DNA from: Aselliscus stoliczkanus | Lineage: Eukaryota > Chordata > Mammalia > Chiroptera > Hipposideridae | Reading direction: 5' to 3' | Length of the DNA stretch: 64,000 bases | NCBI GenBank assembly: GCA_033961575.1 | Contig: CM066727.1 | Span: 86,116,501 to 86,180,500 of the forward strand | In this document: positions 35,465-49,199 of the stretch, one piece after another | How positions within the stretch are numbered: position 1 is the first letter of the stretch | Layout: each line of letters opens with the position of its first letter | Position numbers and translations under genes: made by a program | The notes under the pieces: model-generated | Seen by the model: the letters and a program-made list of their open reading frames with translations, nothing else | The model's database searches: none | What the model was told of the DNA's origin: nothing

Positions 35465-36054
35465 GAATCCTCTGTTACTAAAAGCTGTTAGTAATAATTA
35501 AGTTAATACCATAAAGATTTCACTTTCTGTGTCAATTGATAGAGAAAGTAAAATATCACATTAAAAATATAAATATATTGGTTATGTGACAATCCTAATT
35601 TTCTTCATTAAAAATTACTGTATATTTAATAAATTACTAATATGGCAATTATGTTTCCTCATATGTTATGCATTATAAGTATATGCCTTGGCAACATTCT
35701 GATGCAAGAAAATACAACTAAGCACTCACATCAATACTGCAGTTTAATAAAGAGTAATTCTATTTGGAGACTTTTGGAATATATTTAAAGCATAATTCCT
35801 ATAAATGGTAGCATATCTTATTTCTATGAACTCAGCAAGTGGCTAAATTACTGAACAATTCTCATTAGATTGACAACATCAATGATATTAGTAACTAACA
35901 TTTGTTGAGTGCTTGCTGTATGCATGGGACAGTTCTAAGTTCTTTATTTTTTTGTGTCAATTGATAGAACAGTTTTTGTTTTTCACATGTATATTATTGG
36001 TAGAGGCTACACATATATTTGTGGCCTTTTAATTCTTTTGCTTGATGTCTCCAC
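35465..36054. other. Non-coding; possible MIR/L2 trace
   Basis: ACATTTGTTGAGTGCTTGCT near 35899-35918 resembles the reversed end of MIR or L2. Otherwise unassigned. Confidence 0.4.
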
Positions 36055-36185
36055 ATATCTTTTTTAATTTTAGTTTTTTCAGCTTTATTGAGGTATGACT
36101 GACAGAACTTTGAAATATTTAAAGTGTACATTGCAGTGATTTGATATACATATGCATTGTGAAAGGATTTCCACCATGGAGTCAA
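36055..36185 (-). mobile_element. L1 3' UTR fragment (L1MA/MB-like)
   Basis: TTTTCAGCTTTATTGAGGTA and AAAGTGTACATTGCAGTGAT are the start of a reversed L1M 3' end. The copy is short, severely 5' truncated and on the minus strand. Confidence 0.78.
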
Positions 36186-36904
36186 TTAACACAGAGCAAA
36201 GATCTGAGCCAGAGGTGTGCTCTTTATGTTGATGACACTCCTTAATCTAAACACATGAGAAAATTTCTAGACCTATGATAGGAAAGGTCTGAAGTCACAG
36301 TAAGGTTTCAGACTGAACTGGATCCCTGCTCACCATGAGTAACAGCTCATCATGCATAACCTAGCCAATAATCACACCCAGCTGCAATGTCGGCTGGAAA
36401 GTGTGATCTTTTAGTAGTGTGCCCAGTTCTAAATGGAAGTTGTCTTAATTTGAGGGAAAAGGAGAGATTATATGTTTGGTAAGCATTTAGCAGCCATGGA
36501 CTCATCTATTGGTTATATCTTTTTGTCAAAGATGAAAACTTTGGCCTAATTCTTTTGTATTCACTCTTGGATACTGTTATGTAGGTGTCTGGTGAAAAAT
36601 CTTAGGCAAACTTTACTGATGCTTGTAATTAAGGGGGAGTTGGTTGATGATCAAAACAATTAAAAAACTTGTATTAAAGTTAGAAATGTTTGTGTTAAAT
36701 GTCAGTTGTTATTCAACCCTAAAGTGACCCAACAATCTTTTTTTTTCCTTTTTTTTTTTTTTTTTTTTGTCAGTCTGTCTTACTCTTACTAAAGTGAGAT
36801 TGAGGATTTAAGGAATTAGAGCAAGGCTTACTTTGCTGTCCTAAGTAACATTTATTATACAAATAATTTTTAGAAGTTACTCAATAGAAAGTCATTACAT
36901 TTAG
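36186..36904. other. Non-coding; T-rich tract near 36738-36768
   Basis: No gene. A roughly 30-base T-rich tract interrupted by CC is present but is not followed by a recognisable SINE or L1 body. Confidence 0.55.
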
Positions 36905-37154
36905 ACGGCCAAAGACCTCATTCTTACAAGACAAGTCCTCAATGACAGCTACCTTCTCACTGTGTCCTCATATGATGGAAGGGGCAAGCTGGCTCTCTGA
37001 TGTCTCTTTTATAAGGGCACTAATCTTATTCATGAGGACTTTGCTCTCATGATCTAATCACCCACCAAAGGTCCCACCTTCTAATATCATCATATTGAGG
37101 ATTAGGATATCAATGCATGAATGTTGTGGGGACACAAGTATTCAAACCATAGCA
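36905..37154 (-). repeat. MaLR-family LTR, truncated
   Basis: Reversed MaLR landmarks: CACTGTGTCCTCATATGATG, TTTATAAGGGCACTAATCTT and a terminal ATTCAAACCATAGCA. The other end of the LTR is missing or unrecognisable. Confidence 0.85.
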
Positions 37155-40100
37155 AGTGGTATGTAGGTGAGGAAAACCAGAGGTCAGAGGCAACAGATGC
37201 TCTGTAAGACAAACCAGGAAGAGGAGGCATGACAGCCCGGAAGCTACTACAGTAGCCAGAGAAGCCAGATCATTCAGAAAGTGCCAGCTGGGTCAACCAG
37301 CTGTACTGGCTGAGAAGCAAGTTGTGCCTGTGAGGCTGAAGGAGACATTAAACTAGCTGTAAACTGCAGTGGTCATAGGTCATTTGTCCTTTTTGTGGGT
37401 GGTAGTTCTGCGATGATGCTAAAGAGAATTTTACAGGTTGACAGAATCTAGAGGGCAGTGTTTGTTTTTTAGAGACCATAAATCGCCCTTCACTTTGATC
37501 TATTTCAGGGGCTGAACACATTCCTAACATCTGTAGCTGAGATTTCCCCCAACTTCATTTGGTTCTCATCACAGTAGATTTCTATCCAAGTCAATTACAG
37601 CATTCTTGGTTACTGCTCTGAGAAGGAAAAGATCTGTTTGATGGTCTGCCCAAGTTATCAGCATCAACTTGAGCTCATTAGAAATAAAGAAAGGTAAAAG
37701 TGGATGTCAAAGGAATCTGAGTTTGGCTGCATTCACAGAGGTGGTTGTATGCAGTTTGCAAGCTTAGAAGCTATGCAAGGAACAGAGCTGTGTTTCTGAA
37801 TAGCACCATGGTTACGGTCTATAAAAATAACGAGGAGAGAAAATAAGTGCACTGGAGTTCGACAGTGTATTTTTTTCTAAGATTAGTTTTTATCTTCTTG
37901 TCTGATAAAATGAAAAGATTCTGTGGTTTGCATTATCTTGAGTAAATCAGAAGCCAAAAGCAAATTATAAATTTCTCCTTCATTGCTCACTGCAAAATAT
38001 TCAAGAATGAGCTCTCTCTCCCTCCTTTAGACATCATGACTCTTATGTTTAACAAATCATTGTGAAATATCAAGTTCTCTTCTAATTTGACTGCTGATCT
38101 AAAATAAAAATTCAGTGATGACTGTATCTCTTCCCCCCTCCCCCCACTTCTTAGGCTGTTATCACTGAAGCAGTGACAGAGTTGCTTGAATTTCAATGCT
38201 TCTCGCATCCAGCTGTGCCCACTGATTCAGTCACTGCATCTAATGGTGTTAAGCACAATAAGAAAGATGACTTAATGGGTCTTAAATGTTTACTGTTATT
38301 GAAACCATTCTGCAATTTTCATTATCAAAAGAAGTCCCTGTTGAAATGTTCCTCTTTCTACTTCCAAAATGCTTCCGGTAAGCAAAGATACAAGGAAATG
38401 CAGTCCACACCAGCTGTTCCAGCCCAATTTAGAGAGAAATTAAGTGCTCATATTCAGTAAGACTCCACTGAAATCCTCTTCTTTTCTTAATGACCAGAAG
38501 ATATGGGGTATTGCATTTTCACAATTTAATGTAAACTTGGAAGTCGACATTTTCCCAACATTTGTATGCTTGTATAATATGAAGACCAGTTCTTTTAGAA
38601 GATTCCTTAATGTTAGAGGGTATATAGCAAAGGAGATCAGAGTATGCCACCCCATCATATTTTCCAGTGTAGGTAAGAAGCAGATTCATTAAAGGAACCC
38701 AGCAGTAGCTAGACATTTTGTTCAGTTTCTGAGTGTAGTTCTGCCCTGTGTTGTACTGGGAATTACTAGATTTCCACTGTTTACTGCAAGGTTCTGTCGG
38801 CACCCCTCCCATGCTCTGCAGAAAGGAGATGCAGACCTCTGTCAGCTGACTTCTAGCTAGGTTCCATCAGTGGGAGGCCCTGGAAGGAGACTGGAAAGTG
38901 GGAGAAGGTAAAGAGGAATGAGGGTGTTATCATCTTCTTTCTCAGATTCCGGTGGTGTCTCTCACAGCAGCTGCAGCACCTGCCATTTAAGCCCATCATG
39001 AATTCAGCTACTTCCATTGAGCCTGGAGTCCTGAGCACTACATCTTCTCTTCAGTTTAGGGACCATCAGCATCCTGCTTTTACCAATCCCTATGATGTCT
39101 CACTGTCATCTGTTTGGTTTCTCAGCAATTCCATTACCTATATAACCCATTCCTTGTATTGACTTCTCTCATTTAAATTCTTAGAGAAGTTTTTGTTTTC
39201 CATGTTGGGCCCTGACTGATTCATGAGGCAAGTGAGTTCTTAAGGCTTGAGTTAATCATCTTAATTAAAAAGTTTCAGTAAATATAATCATTATGCCTGA
39301 TATACTATTCAAATGAAAGACGCCACTCCACAGAGGAGGATTTCTGGGTGATGCAACAACAAACAAACAAATGAATCAAAAATCTTGTCAAACTTTAACG
39401 TCTTTTCATTAACAAATACAGAATTTGGACTTGAATAATAATTACCAAGTTGCTTTACTTAAGTATTAATTGTTTGGATTTCTCTTCAAATTCCACTCTT
39501 TTCCCTCCACCCCCAAGAAGATAGGCTGGTCTTTTTGTGCTTATTTACCTGGAGGAGTTTTGCAAAGCAGGAAACAGAAGTAGAAAGCTTGTGAAGTCAA
39601 TGGTACTTTGAATATTGTTTAACTTGTAAACAGTAGTGCCAGGTCCATGATTGGAGTGGAATGAGGACAGGAGTTGGGGTGAGAAGGCTTTTGCGTAGTT
39701 ATAGAAAGCCTTGAGGCTCTGAGGGGCACAGAGATCTCTGGGTCTCAGAGAGAGCTGGGATCCACATCATGCTCCTAGGACCTCCCCTAGCAGGGTGCAA
39801 GATTTCAGAGAGTTATTTTCTGATGCATTTAGGAAGTATTAAAGCAAAAGTAATATACCAACTTTTGAAGGAAACAGTTATTCATGACACTTGTTAAAGC
39901 ATAGTAAGATAGACTTTCTTCAAGGTGGGGGCAAGGCGATAGGTGCGGGGACAACTGCTATGAGGTCTTGCAGTGGGGCAGAGAGATTGGGCTCAACTCC
40001 AAATGCAGCCGGAGAAGTGGGAATTTACATCCAAGGAGCAGGGTAGGGCCAGTGGATGGGAAGTTACTAAGAGGAAACATCAGGGGTCAGGGGGGTTCTG

Positions 40101-43100
40101 GTTAAACCAACCTAACAGGGTTCTTGCTGCAGGCAGGCCAGGTGCTCAGACATCACCTGGGGGTGGAGGGGATAAGGAACCCCATGAGATATCAAGGATG
40201 GCTAAACTGACTTAGCAGGATCCTTGATAAAATTGAACAATACAGAGGTGAGCACAGATGCCTGAAAGTCAGGCCTAGCTGAAAAAGCCTCAGAAGAGCC
40301 CAAGTTGAGTGTGGCCAGTGAGAGAACTTTATCAGTGGTAGAGGCCCAGATACCTGTGGCTCCAGGGTCCTAAGACTGCCACAGAAACTCCAGAGCTTTC
40401 TAACTTGAGAAACCACATGGATTGGGGCTGGTTCTGAATCCCTACTTCTAGAGGGTCCTTTTCTTTGCAAGATGCAGAAGTATCTTTATCTAAATGAGCT
40501 GTGGATGGTTTCTCATTTTTGGATTTATCTAACCCTTAATCTGAGAGCATTTAATTTGGTCTGTAACATTTCCTTTCTTCTGCATGAAAGTATCTTCAGA
40601 GGACTCACAAAAATCATGTAATTTACAGCTGGGAATAGTCTGCCATTCCATTTTCTATTTTCCACCTAGATCCTTCACCTCAGTTATATGATCATAACCA
40701 AAAAATGTGAATGAAGGACTTGTGAAATTATCACCCTTGTTGAGACCAGAGTATTCTTGAAAGATGGGAGTTAAATGATATCTGAAATCAGAGGTTAATT
40801 CATTCTCTATTTTAGGACTAGATTTTTAACTAATTAAATTTGATAGGTAAGATCCCAGAAATATCTTATAATGTGAAGTTTGGAGCTATCTGGGATCAAA
40901 TTTTGATCACTATATTTGGTATCATTTTGTTACTAAGTATATTCATACGAGTTTTCTTACGAAGTTTTAACACCTCCAAGTCCCACAAATGAGATGAGTT
41001 TATCTATAGATATCAGGGTAGCCTAGACTTTAAATTCCTGGGATAAACTTAAATTCTTCAGTGAACTGTCTTTTCTTAGGAGGATTCGGGAATTTCTTAA
41101 CTACATTATGCAAATCTGCACTAAACCAAGATTTGGAGCTATAAAACCAATGAGGTTAGCCATTATCTCCACCTGTATTATAAGACATTAGGAAGGAATA
41201 TTATGCATTCAGAGGGATGCGTTTAAGGAGGACTCATGAAGTGAAGAGAAGAGGTTACCATGAAGGTGCTGGAGGGTCAGGAGAAAAATACACCAAGGGG
41301 GAGGAAGATGTCAACCTACAGGAGGCCAGGAAGAGGCAGATCAGAGTCTGATCAGAAGAGAGAAGTGTTTAGGTTTGCATATTAGGTACTGCATGTTTTT
41401 GATTAGCTTTCCTAAGAAGTCCTTAAGGGAAGAAGTTTTAAGTTTAGAGACTTCTTCATAAAAATAAAAAAAATGCAGCTCATAAAATACTTGGAAGTTT
41501 TTCATGCATTTTTTCTAAACATATCACAAAATGATTGTTTCATTCATACCCCAAATACCCCTAGCATGGTCAATGAAGTTCAAAATTGTCTATGGTAAAA
41601 TCCTGCCGGAGTTTAAGATGCTGAACAACAACTCACAGGTTTATTGAAATGACCAGGCAATTCCCTGAAAGCAAGAGAATCTGAGAACCAGATCCTTTCA
41701 ATCTTGGCTCTACCATCACTGCCCTCCAACCCCATCTTATCCATTTGTTTCACTAAGCAGTGAAACAAAAGGCTTATACCAAGGACAATAAAGATAGAAG
41801 AATAAAAGTGTAGGCAGTGCTTCCAAGTGAAGGGAGCAGAGCACTGGTCAGGAGTGAGTACCCAATTGCAGTCTCTAGGGACTCATCAGATATCCACAGG
41901 TGGCTGGTGTGTGAAGGGCCCAGGCTGTGCCCCAGAATACCCAGCCCTGGTCTGAGTCTTGGCATCCAAACTGTGGAAGGAAATCAACCAGAACATCAGT
42001 AAAACCTTATTTATAAATATCAGGCAAAGAAGACTCAGCAGGAAGATGGAATTTTTAATGAATTTTAGCCAAAGGGCTCAGGTGACATTCACCTAATAGC
42101 AGGAGTAGTTGGTCAAGGTGACTCTTGTGCATTCACTGCCACTGTTGGAGCAGTTTGGATGGTACCAAGAGGGTGGGAAGGAACAGTTAGGGAGAACGCC
42201 ATGTGCAAGAGAGGATGGAAATGGCACACTGCTGGGGATCAAGCACATGCAAGAGACACCATGGAAAATTCTTAGTTCTTTAGTGCCTCTTCCAAAATGA
42301 GTAAATACATTTATTGAAATAATGAATGAAAGAATGATCAAATAAAGAAGAGAGATAAAAATAAAATGCAACAAGCTTTCTCAGAAGTGACCCATGACTT
42401 CCAGTGAGGTTGTTCCAGAATGTCATATGAAACAGTTCGCCCATGAATGACAAACTGAAGGACAGATAGAGCTTGGAACATGTGAGAAGAGGAGAGAAGA
42501 CCATTTAGCAGAGAGACCTGAGAAAAAATGGGGAAGGGATAAAAAACAATAAGTATCATATTTTCTCTCTAGATCTAATTTTTTAAGTTAATAAAGTAAA
42601 TTGGAATGAGATAAGAGATTACCTTGAATTCCTATCTAAGGTTTTCAATTATTTAAATGCTGGATGCCTGTGACATGATGTCTCATGGGGAGGATTCATA
42701 TTAACAGGATGCCATTTTGTTCTTTTGAATGAGAGTTGTAATTTGCTTCAGCTACCAAAAGGTGGCAAGGTTACATGCTTGGTTGTTTTAAACCAATAGA
42801 CTATTTCCCAACCAGCCCTCTGATTCTGTTCCGTCTCAGTGGCAGCACACATACAGCATGCAGTGTAACAATGGGCCACAGCCACTCGGAAGATTCCAGT
42901 CCTGTGTGTTGCTCTCTGGTCTTGGCAGCACTGCAGCATCACAGCTTGGAATATTATGAATCATAGCCTTGCCTTTTCACTTTATTCTTTTTTTAGTACT
43001 CTAATTATCTAAATGAGATTTGAAATTGTGAGTTGAAGCTTCAGACTAGTCTCTGACTCTGCTATTCCCAGTCTAAATTTGGTTTAATACTTAATGTTTC

Positions 43101-45009
43101 TTAAAAAGAGAAAAATCATTTTTAAGAGATAGTTAAGGTCTCAGCACCTACCCTTCTCCCTTACTTTCTCCCAAGGAATAATAACCACTGTCCTGACACT
43201 AGAGTGATTTTTTTTTTCCTATGTATGTTTCAGTATTATTTCTATTTGTCAGTATCCTTCAAGGACTACCAGACACACTCCTGTATTTGAATAAGTTGAG
43301 TGTATGTCCCTGATGGAGAATACACATCAGTGGGAGGTGGGAGAAATCGCAGAGGGTGTTAGATTTGTACTTGTGTTAGGTAATATGGGGTAAGATTTAA
43401 GGAAGTGGGGCTTTGCTCTGAATTGTTTACTATTAGGAATCAGGAGTAACTCTGTTATTGCATATCTTTACAAGTCTTCCCTAAAAGGAGTGAGAAATAA
43501 AATAAGGCTAAAGTTGCAGTTGACAAAGCAGTGACAGTAACTGATAATCACCAGAACAGGGAACGTTTGGTCATTATTCCAGTTTGCCTTGGTTCAACAT
43601 GTATTCATACTGGTCCTGTTTCTGTATTGATGCATGATGGCCAGAGTGGCCTTGTCTGATACTGACGTTCTGTGAAATTATTTATGTTGAATAGAAAAAC
43701 ATAAAGGCCATGTGTTGTGAAACTCAAAAAAGGAAGTTCCAGGCCAGTTCCTGGTTGATAGTACCAGACCCACTCACAGAGGTATGTTTTTGAGATATGT
43801 TCAGATTTAGTTAAGGGTTTTCCCATTTAAACCATTTCCAGCTGCTCAGTGAGAGTTCCAGTTGCCCAGTGTACTTGCCAGCACTTAGTCTGGTCTATTT
43901 CTTTCATTTTACCGTCGTCTTAAAGGACTTCACATTTATGAAGATCTTTGAACTCAGCAGTAGATAATTTTGAATCTTTTACATATGTCAAAGAAGCACT
44001 TCATCTAGATATGAAAATAAATAAATAAATGGTGCTTCAAGTATGTTAGATGGATCAAGTTTATTGGAATTTTAAAACAAGAGACTGACTTTTTCATTCT
44101 TGCTTTGTTCCACTGAATGATACATTTTGAAACTATTTGTGCTCAGTTTCCTAAAGCAGACTCTGAAATAAGGTTGTTAAAACTCTTCAGAATATATATG
44201 TAAATGATATGAATCATCACTAGATTATGGAAATGTTGAAAGAAGTAGAAGACAATGAATTGCCAATGCATGTTGGTTGAGTCATGGAAGAGTTTTACAA
44301 AGATTTGCAATTCTGTTAACTCCATTCAAGATTTCTTGTAACAAAAGTGATGTTTGCCAAATATTCGATAACCAGGGACAAAAATGGCAATGTGATTTAC
44401 ATTTTGTCATCAATATCACACTGCATACGAATAAGCTAAATTTGAACCTTTATGGAAAGGGAAATTTGATTTTTGATTTAACTAGATAGCAAGGGGGGTT
44501 TATTTTGAAATTGAACCTTTTCATAATACAAATCAATAATAATTTTATACATTTCTTTAATATGAATTAGTTTTAAAACATTTCAATTGTAATTAACAGC
44601 ATTATGTAAATTGGCTGTAAAAGCAACAAGAAAAAATTGAATAACACTTTTTTGCTATTGATGAATTTAGAGTTGCTTTTCAGTTCATGCAATAGCTCTG
44701 TAAATTTGGTGTTAATACTGAGTTGACACAAAAGTTAGTTTAGTTATTTTTCTTGGACAGATGTACTTTTGAAACAGTTCTGATGATATGCTTTTGCTTT
44801 AAAGCCAATCTATTGTTCTAAAAAAACATACAAATATTATTGCAAAACTCGAAGGAGACCAATTTTTGATGCCCAATTCAGTTAATAGGAGACTTTTAGG
44901 TATGTTTGGAGCAACTTGGAGTAACTTTGATCATGTTATGCAATTTTTAAGAGCTTTAAAAATTTACATGTTTTATTCCTGCTGCTTAGAATCCCTTTAT
45001 CATCTTGAT
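37155..45009. other. Long non-coding stretch with almost no recognisable repeats
   Basis: Nearly 8 kb in which I can name no element with confidence. It is GC-richer between about 39.6 and 40.5 kb. Frames of up to 97 codons (38173-38812, 39973-40470, 41774-42559) overlap on both strands and show no known domain. Parts may be old, unassigned repeats; others may be unique or constrained sequence. Confidence 0.45.
39973..40480. other. Unclassified GC-richer block, possible old LTR/ERV sequence
   Basis: Purine-rich, GC-richer text such as ACCAACCTAACAGGGTTCTT, CAGGTGCTCAGACATCACCT and GCTAAACTGACTTAGCAGGA has the feel of an old LTR or ERV-internal repeat, but I cannot name it. An 80-codon plus frame and a 92-codon minus frame overlap here; neither resembles a known protein. 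Confidence 0.3.
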
Positions 45010-45305
45010 TTCTTAATGAATTCCTACTGATTTTTCTTATACCTTGCTCTTGTTATTTTCTAGTTTGATAAGTTCCTTGATTTTCCTAGTGGAAGATTAA
45101 TCTTCCTCTGTTATCACCACAGTGTCTTCCTCTCACCCCTATTAGTACTGCTATCATAATAGTCTTGTTTACAAATCTATTTCCCTATCAGACTGGGAAT
45201 TCTTTTTAGCCTGTTCCTTGCATTTCCATACCCATTCCTTACAAAGTGTCTGGCATAGCACCTGGCTCATAGTGTGTATATTAATATTTTTAAACGTATG
45301 AAGGA
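45010..45305 (+). mobile_element. LINE-2 (L2) 3' end
   Basis: Plus strand: AAATCTATTTCCCTATCAGA followed by CTGGGAATTC, then AAAGTGTCTGGCATAGCACC and GGCTCATAGTGTGTATATTA, matching the L2 3' end order. Confidence 0.75.
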
Positions 45306-46226
45306 GGAAAATTTAAGTAAAGTAAAACATCTAATTTTAAATGGGAGAAGAAATGAATAAAGGGAAAATTAAAACTTTGAAAGATTGTAAAAATGGTAGG
45401 CTGGGTCTCTCTGTCAATCTTAGCTTTGTGGAAGAATAATTTTAAATGTTTATCAAAGCTCTGAGGGTAAGTCACTTGAAAAAAGATGAGCTTTTCATTT
45501 TTTATTTAATATGAAATAAGGCATTATATTAATTCAAGATATTAATATTGAATCTTTATCATTCTTCACTGACAGTTTTATTAACCATCCAGTAACATAA
45601 AATAATTTCAGTGCTTACTCATGCATTAAATTACTAGCTATTTCAGCTACCTTTAAATATTTTGATAAGTCCATAGCAGATCTCATAGAAAATATAAAAG
45701 AAAAATTATGTCACTAAAAATAATAATATTAAAAAAACACCTTAAGTCAGGCAAAATGGAAATATATATGTTCTCTTACCTCACATTAAGTGGAAATGGA
45801 TGAAACAAGGCATAGCGTTTCTAATTTTAACTGATTAAAAGGATAATAAACTATGGATAAATAAATGTATAACAAACTTTCAATCTAAAAAAATAGATAT
45901 AAGTTTTTAAAATCAACTTCTCCCCTAAGTATTCTTTAAACACTTTTGACTACAAATTAGATGTTGATTATTGCTTGCCATAGTGATTGTTTAGAAAAGG
46001 CTGTTTTAGTATTACTAATGATTATTATCATTATCATTACTACTTTGATTATTATCTCTATTATTGATTACATTCAATAATAAATAGCATTCTTTTTGAA
46101 CCAAAAAATATTTATCAAAATAAAATCAATTTCTTATACATCATATTAAGCAGAGAAAAGAAAGCCATTTCTTCTACTATTTTGATGTTCCTGTATAAAG
46201 TTGCTCAACTGTCTTTGTTATGGGTA
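45306..46226. other. Non-coding AT-rich sequence, no recognised element
   Basis: No gene or named repeat; several A/T-rich imperfect runs near 45710-45740 and 46010-46085. Confidence 0.55.
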
Positions 46227-46528
46227 CAGCTGACACTTGAACAGCACAGGTTTGAACTGTGTGGGTCCACTTATATGCAGATTTTCTCAAATACTGTAAA
46301 TATATTTTCTCTTTCTTAAAATTTTCTTTAACAGTGTCTTACCTCTAGCTTCCTTTAGTGTAACAATTCAGTATATAATACATATAACGTATGAAATATG
46401 TGTTAAACTTTTTATGTGATAAGGCTTCATAGTAGTTAAGTTTTAGGGGAGCCAAAAGTTAGACATGGATTTTCAACTGTGCAGGAGGGTTGGCGCCTCT
46501 AACATCTGCGTCGTTTAAGGGCCAACTA
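46227..46528 (-). mobile_element. Tigger-type (pogo/Tc1-mariner) MITE
   Basis: About 300 bp with inverted termini: CAGCTGACACTTGAACAGCA at the left and AAGGGCCAACTA at the right, read inversely. TA dinucleotides flank it on both sides, as expected of Tc1/mariner insertion. Inner landmarks are GGGTCCACTTATATGCAGAT and GTATATAATACATATAACGT. Non-autonomous, without transposase. Strand is given by my memory of the consensus and is weakly supported. Confidence 0.8.
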
Positions 46529-49199
46529 TATGTAACTCATGTTATAAGAGTAGAGAATGCTGTAGCTAGATTGCTATCCTGCTGAATCTAGAGTCACTGT
46601 TTTGATTGCCACATTAACATGACCCTGATTTACTCTCTCCACTCTTCTCCTTAGCTGAAACAAACTTCCCCTGAGGCGAGCACAGTAGCCTGAGCCCCAC
46701 TTGTGCGCACACATGAACTTACTGGCAGCAGTATTCTCAGGGCAAATGCCACTTCCTGGTGGGTTTGCTGTTGGACATCCACTTACTTTCATTCCCTAAA
46801 GCAGGGAGTCATCAAGGTATATTCCTTCTAACAGTGCTTCTAGAACTTCCAGAACTGGATTTCTGCTTGGGCAGAATTTTATCGGGACAGTGTCACCAGT
46901 TGCTGTGACCTTTCTTGCTCTTAGCTGTAATCTGATCATTTCTGGTCCCTGTCTTTGTAATCATGGGCTTTAACACCCTTGCAAAGAGCCAGATAAGGAG
47001 CAACCGTCAGAGTAATTTACTGCTGAGGATACAGGAAGAAAAGATAAAAAAATAAAAATGAATTGGATTGTTCAGAGCAGGGGCAGAAGCAGTTGTGTTG
47101 GTTGAATCCCATTCCTCATCTCCATTTTTGGCAGTTCGTTTCAACTAACACTAAGCGGAGTTTCCACTTCGATGTTAAAAACGTATCCTTTCCTGTCTCC
47201 TTAGTGTGATCTCAGGTGGCATTTGCAAATGTCTTAAATTGAGCATCTGACAGGACAGACTTCACTGCAAGGATATGGTTACCACGGTGCTTAAAAGAAA
47301 AAGACAGCTTTCAGAGAGAAATGTATCTCCTCCAAAAACAGAAATAAAAACTGAAAATAGAGCGGCATATTTTCTCTCCAGAAATTGAGGACATAAAGTA
47401 CAGTATATGTTAGTAAAATGCAAAGTGTAATTTTAGTTTTTTAAAACATCCTTATTACTTTAATTCTAATCTATTTAATGAATTTTAATTATGACTTTGG
47501 TCATTGCATGAGTCATATTATTACTCCAATAGCTAATTCTAAGAAAGTCGATGTTCTGGCAATCTAATGGGAGCCACTTTATGAAACTCCTCATCTGAGA
47601 CTCATGGGACTGTCACCACACTCCCCCTAGGTGTCTTCCCACGTTAACACTATTTTTAGATCTATGTACCATATGGGAATCAAATTACATAGAGAAATCA
47701 CAGCATAGATTCCGGAAGGTTTGAGCTGGATGAAAATTTTAGACAAAAATCTCAATTTACAGATGAGGTAATGAAAGACAAAATACACATCCGACTTACC
47801 TGTTCAAGCAGGTGATTAGAAATAAAACCAGCACTTCCTAGTAGATCTAATAGAGCTCGTTTCTTTTCTTGCTTGCAGGTTTCTCACTGCTTGCATTATC
47901 ATTACAAGACATCAAGGGCCAGTCTACCAATGAGGAGGCATAGCTTTTAAAGATAGGTGATCCTCTATATAGTCCACCCTTGACAACCAAAGTGATATTT
48001 CTGCTTCCAAGGTATTCCTTCTTAAAACGATGTAAGGGACTATAGAATGATTGTGAATAATCATCTACTGCTTTTCGACAGGTTTCTGAGCCTTGAAAAA
48101 TTTGCTGTGTTATAAATCATTTCACTATGCCTGGATATTTTTGCATTTTTTATTTGGAAATGCATTGGTGTCTTTTTAGGGAGACAGTGCAGTGCCTTTA
48201 CTAGTAACCAGCAACTTGACTAACTTTGGGAATATATCACATGATTTGTTATAAAAAATGTAAGATGTGGAAAATAGTTATCATGTAAGTCATTAGTTGG
48301 CCATTATAAAACTGTGAGTTTATGTCCTTTCATTTTAATCAGGTTTTGTGTGCTCCTGGTGATTCTCTTTTGCTCTCATTAATCACAACTTTCTCTCCTT
48401 CAATCTTCACCCCCTGTGCCAGTTACATTTGTATGTGTGATGTGGGGAAAGGGGGTTGTTGTTGCAAAAAATAAAACTGCTTGTGGACTCATGGATAAAT
48501 TAAGCCCAGTGAAATTTACTATCCTGATAATCAAAAGCTCCTGCCATTGGAGAAGCACCCGGGAAATGGACAATACCAAGGCAGTTCAGGGAAGCCGAAA
48601 GTAGGAGCTATGGGAATGGTTACTTGGCAGGAACATATCAGAGCACACCTCCTGGGGAGTGTGTACCCTCACCCTTTCTAGTCTTCCATCGAGGTTCAAA
48701 GGCTCATTAGGGCACGTATCTGCCTCTTGGCTGTATGGGGTGGTATGAATCTGGCCCATTCAGCTCTTGTATTGGAGGCAGACACCTGGATTTCATGTTG
48801 CAGCACGTCTATAAACATGCAGGCATAGATAACGCCACAAAAGGAAATAGAAGTGCTATTAAGAAGTAGGAAAAGATACAGAGTGAAAAACATCAATTGT
48901 TCAGTAATCCTGCATACTTTCCTTCTAATTCTTTGCAGATGGCCATGCTCCTGGATTAATTGAAAAGATGAATGGAAGTTGAAGTGAGCTGTATATATTT
49001 TCCTCTTCTCCCATTTCCCATTTATTTCAAAACAAGGAGCCCTAATTTTTAGTCCCAGTTATCTTTTCTGGAAATTTCTTTTATCAAGTGTACTTTCTTT
49101 CTTACATTAACCTAATTTTCACGATCTCTTTCCTCTTGACTTTTAAGATTTTCACCTCATTTTCAAATTATTTTTTAGAAGCTTGCTATTGATATTTCT
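46529..49199. other. Non-coding sequence, no recognised element
   Basis: No gene. The 72-codon minus frame at 46574-46792 and the 66-codon minus frame at 48696-48896 have no known domain. Confidence 0.5.

Noticed and set aside
36738..36768. Poly-T tract as the tail of another SINE
   Set aside because: The sequence after the tract does not match either SINE head or body, and no target duplication is seen.
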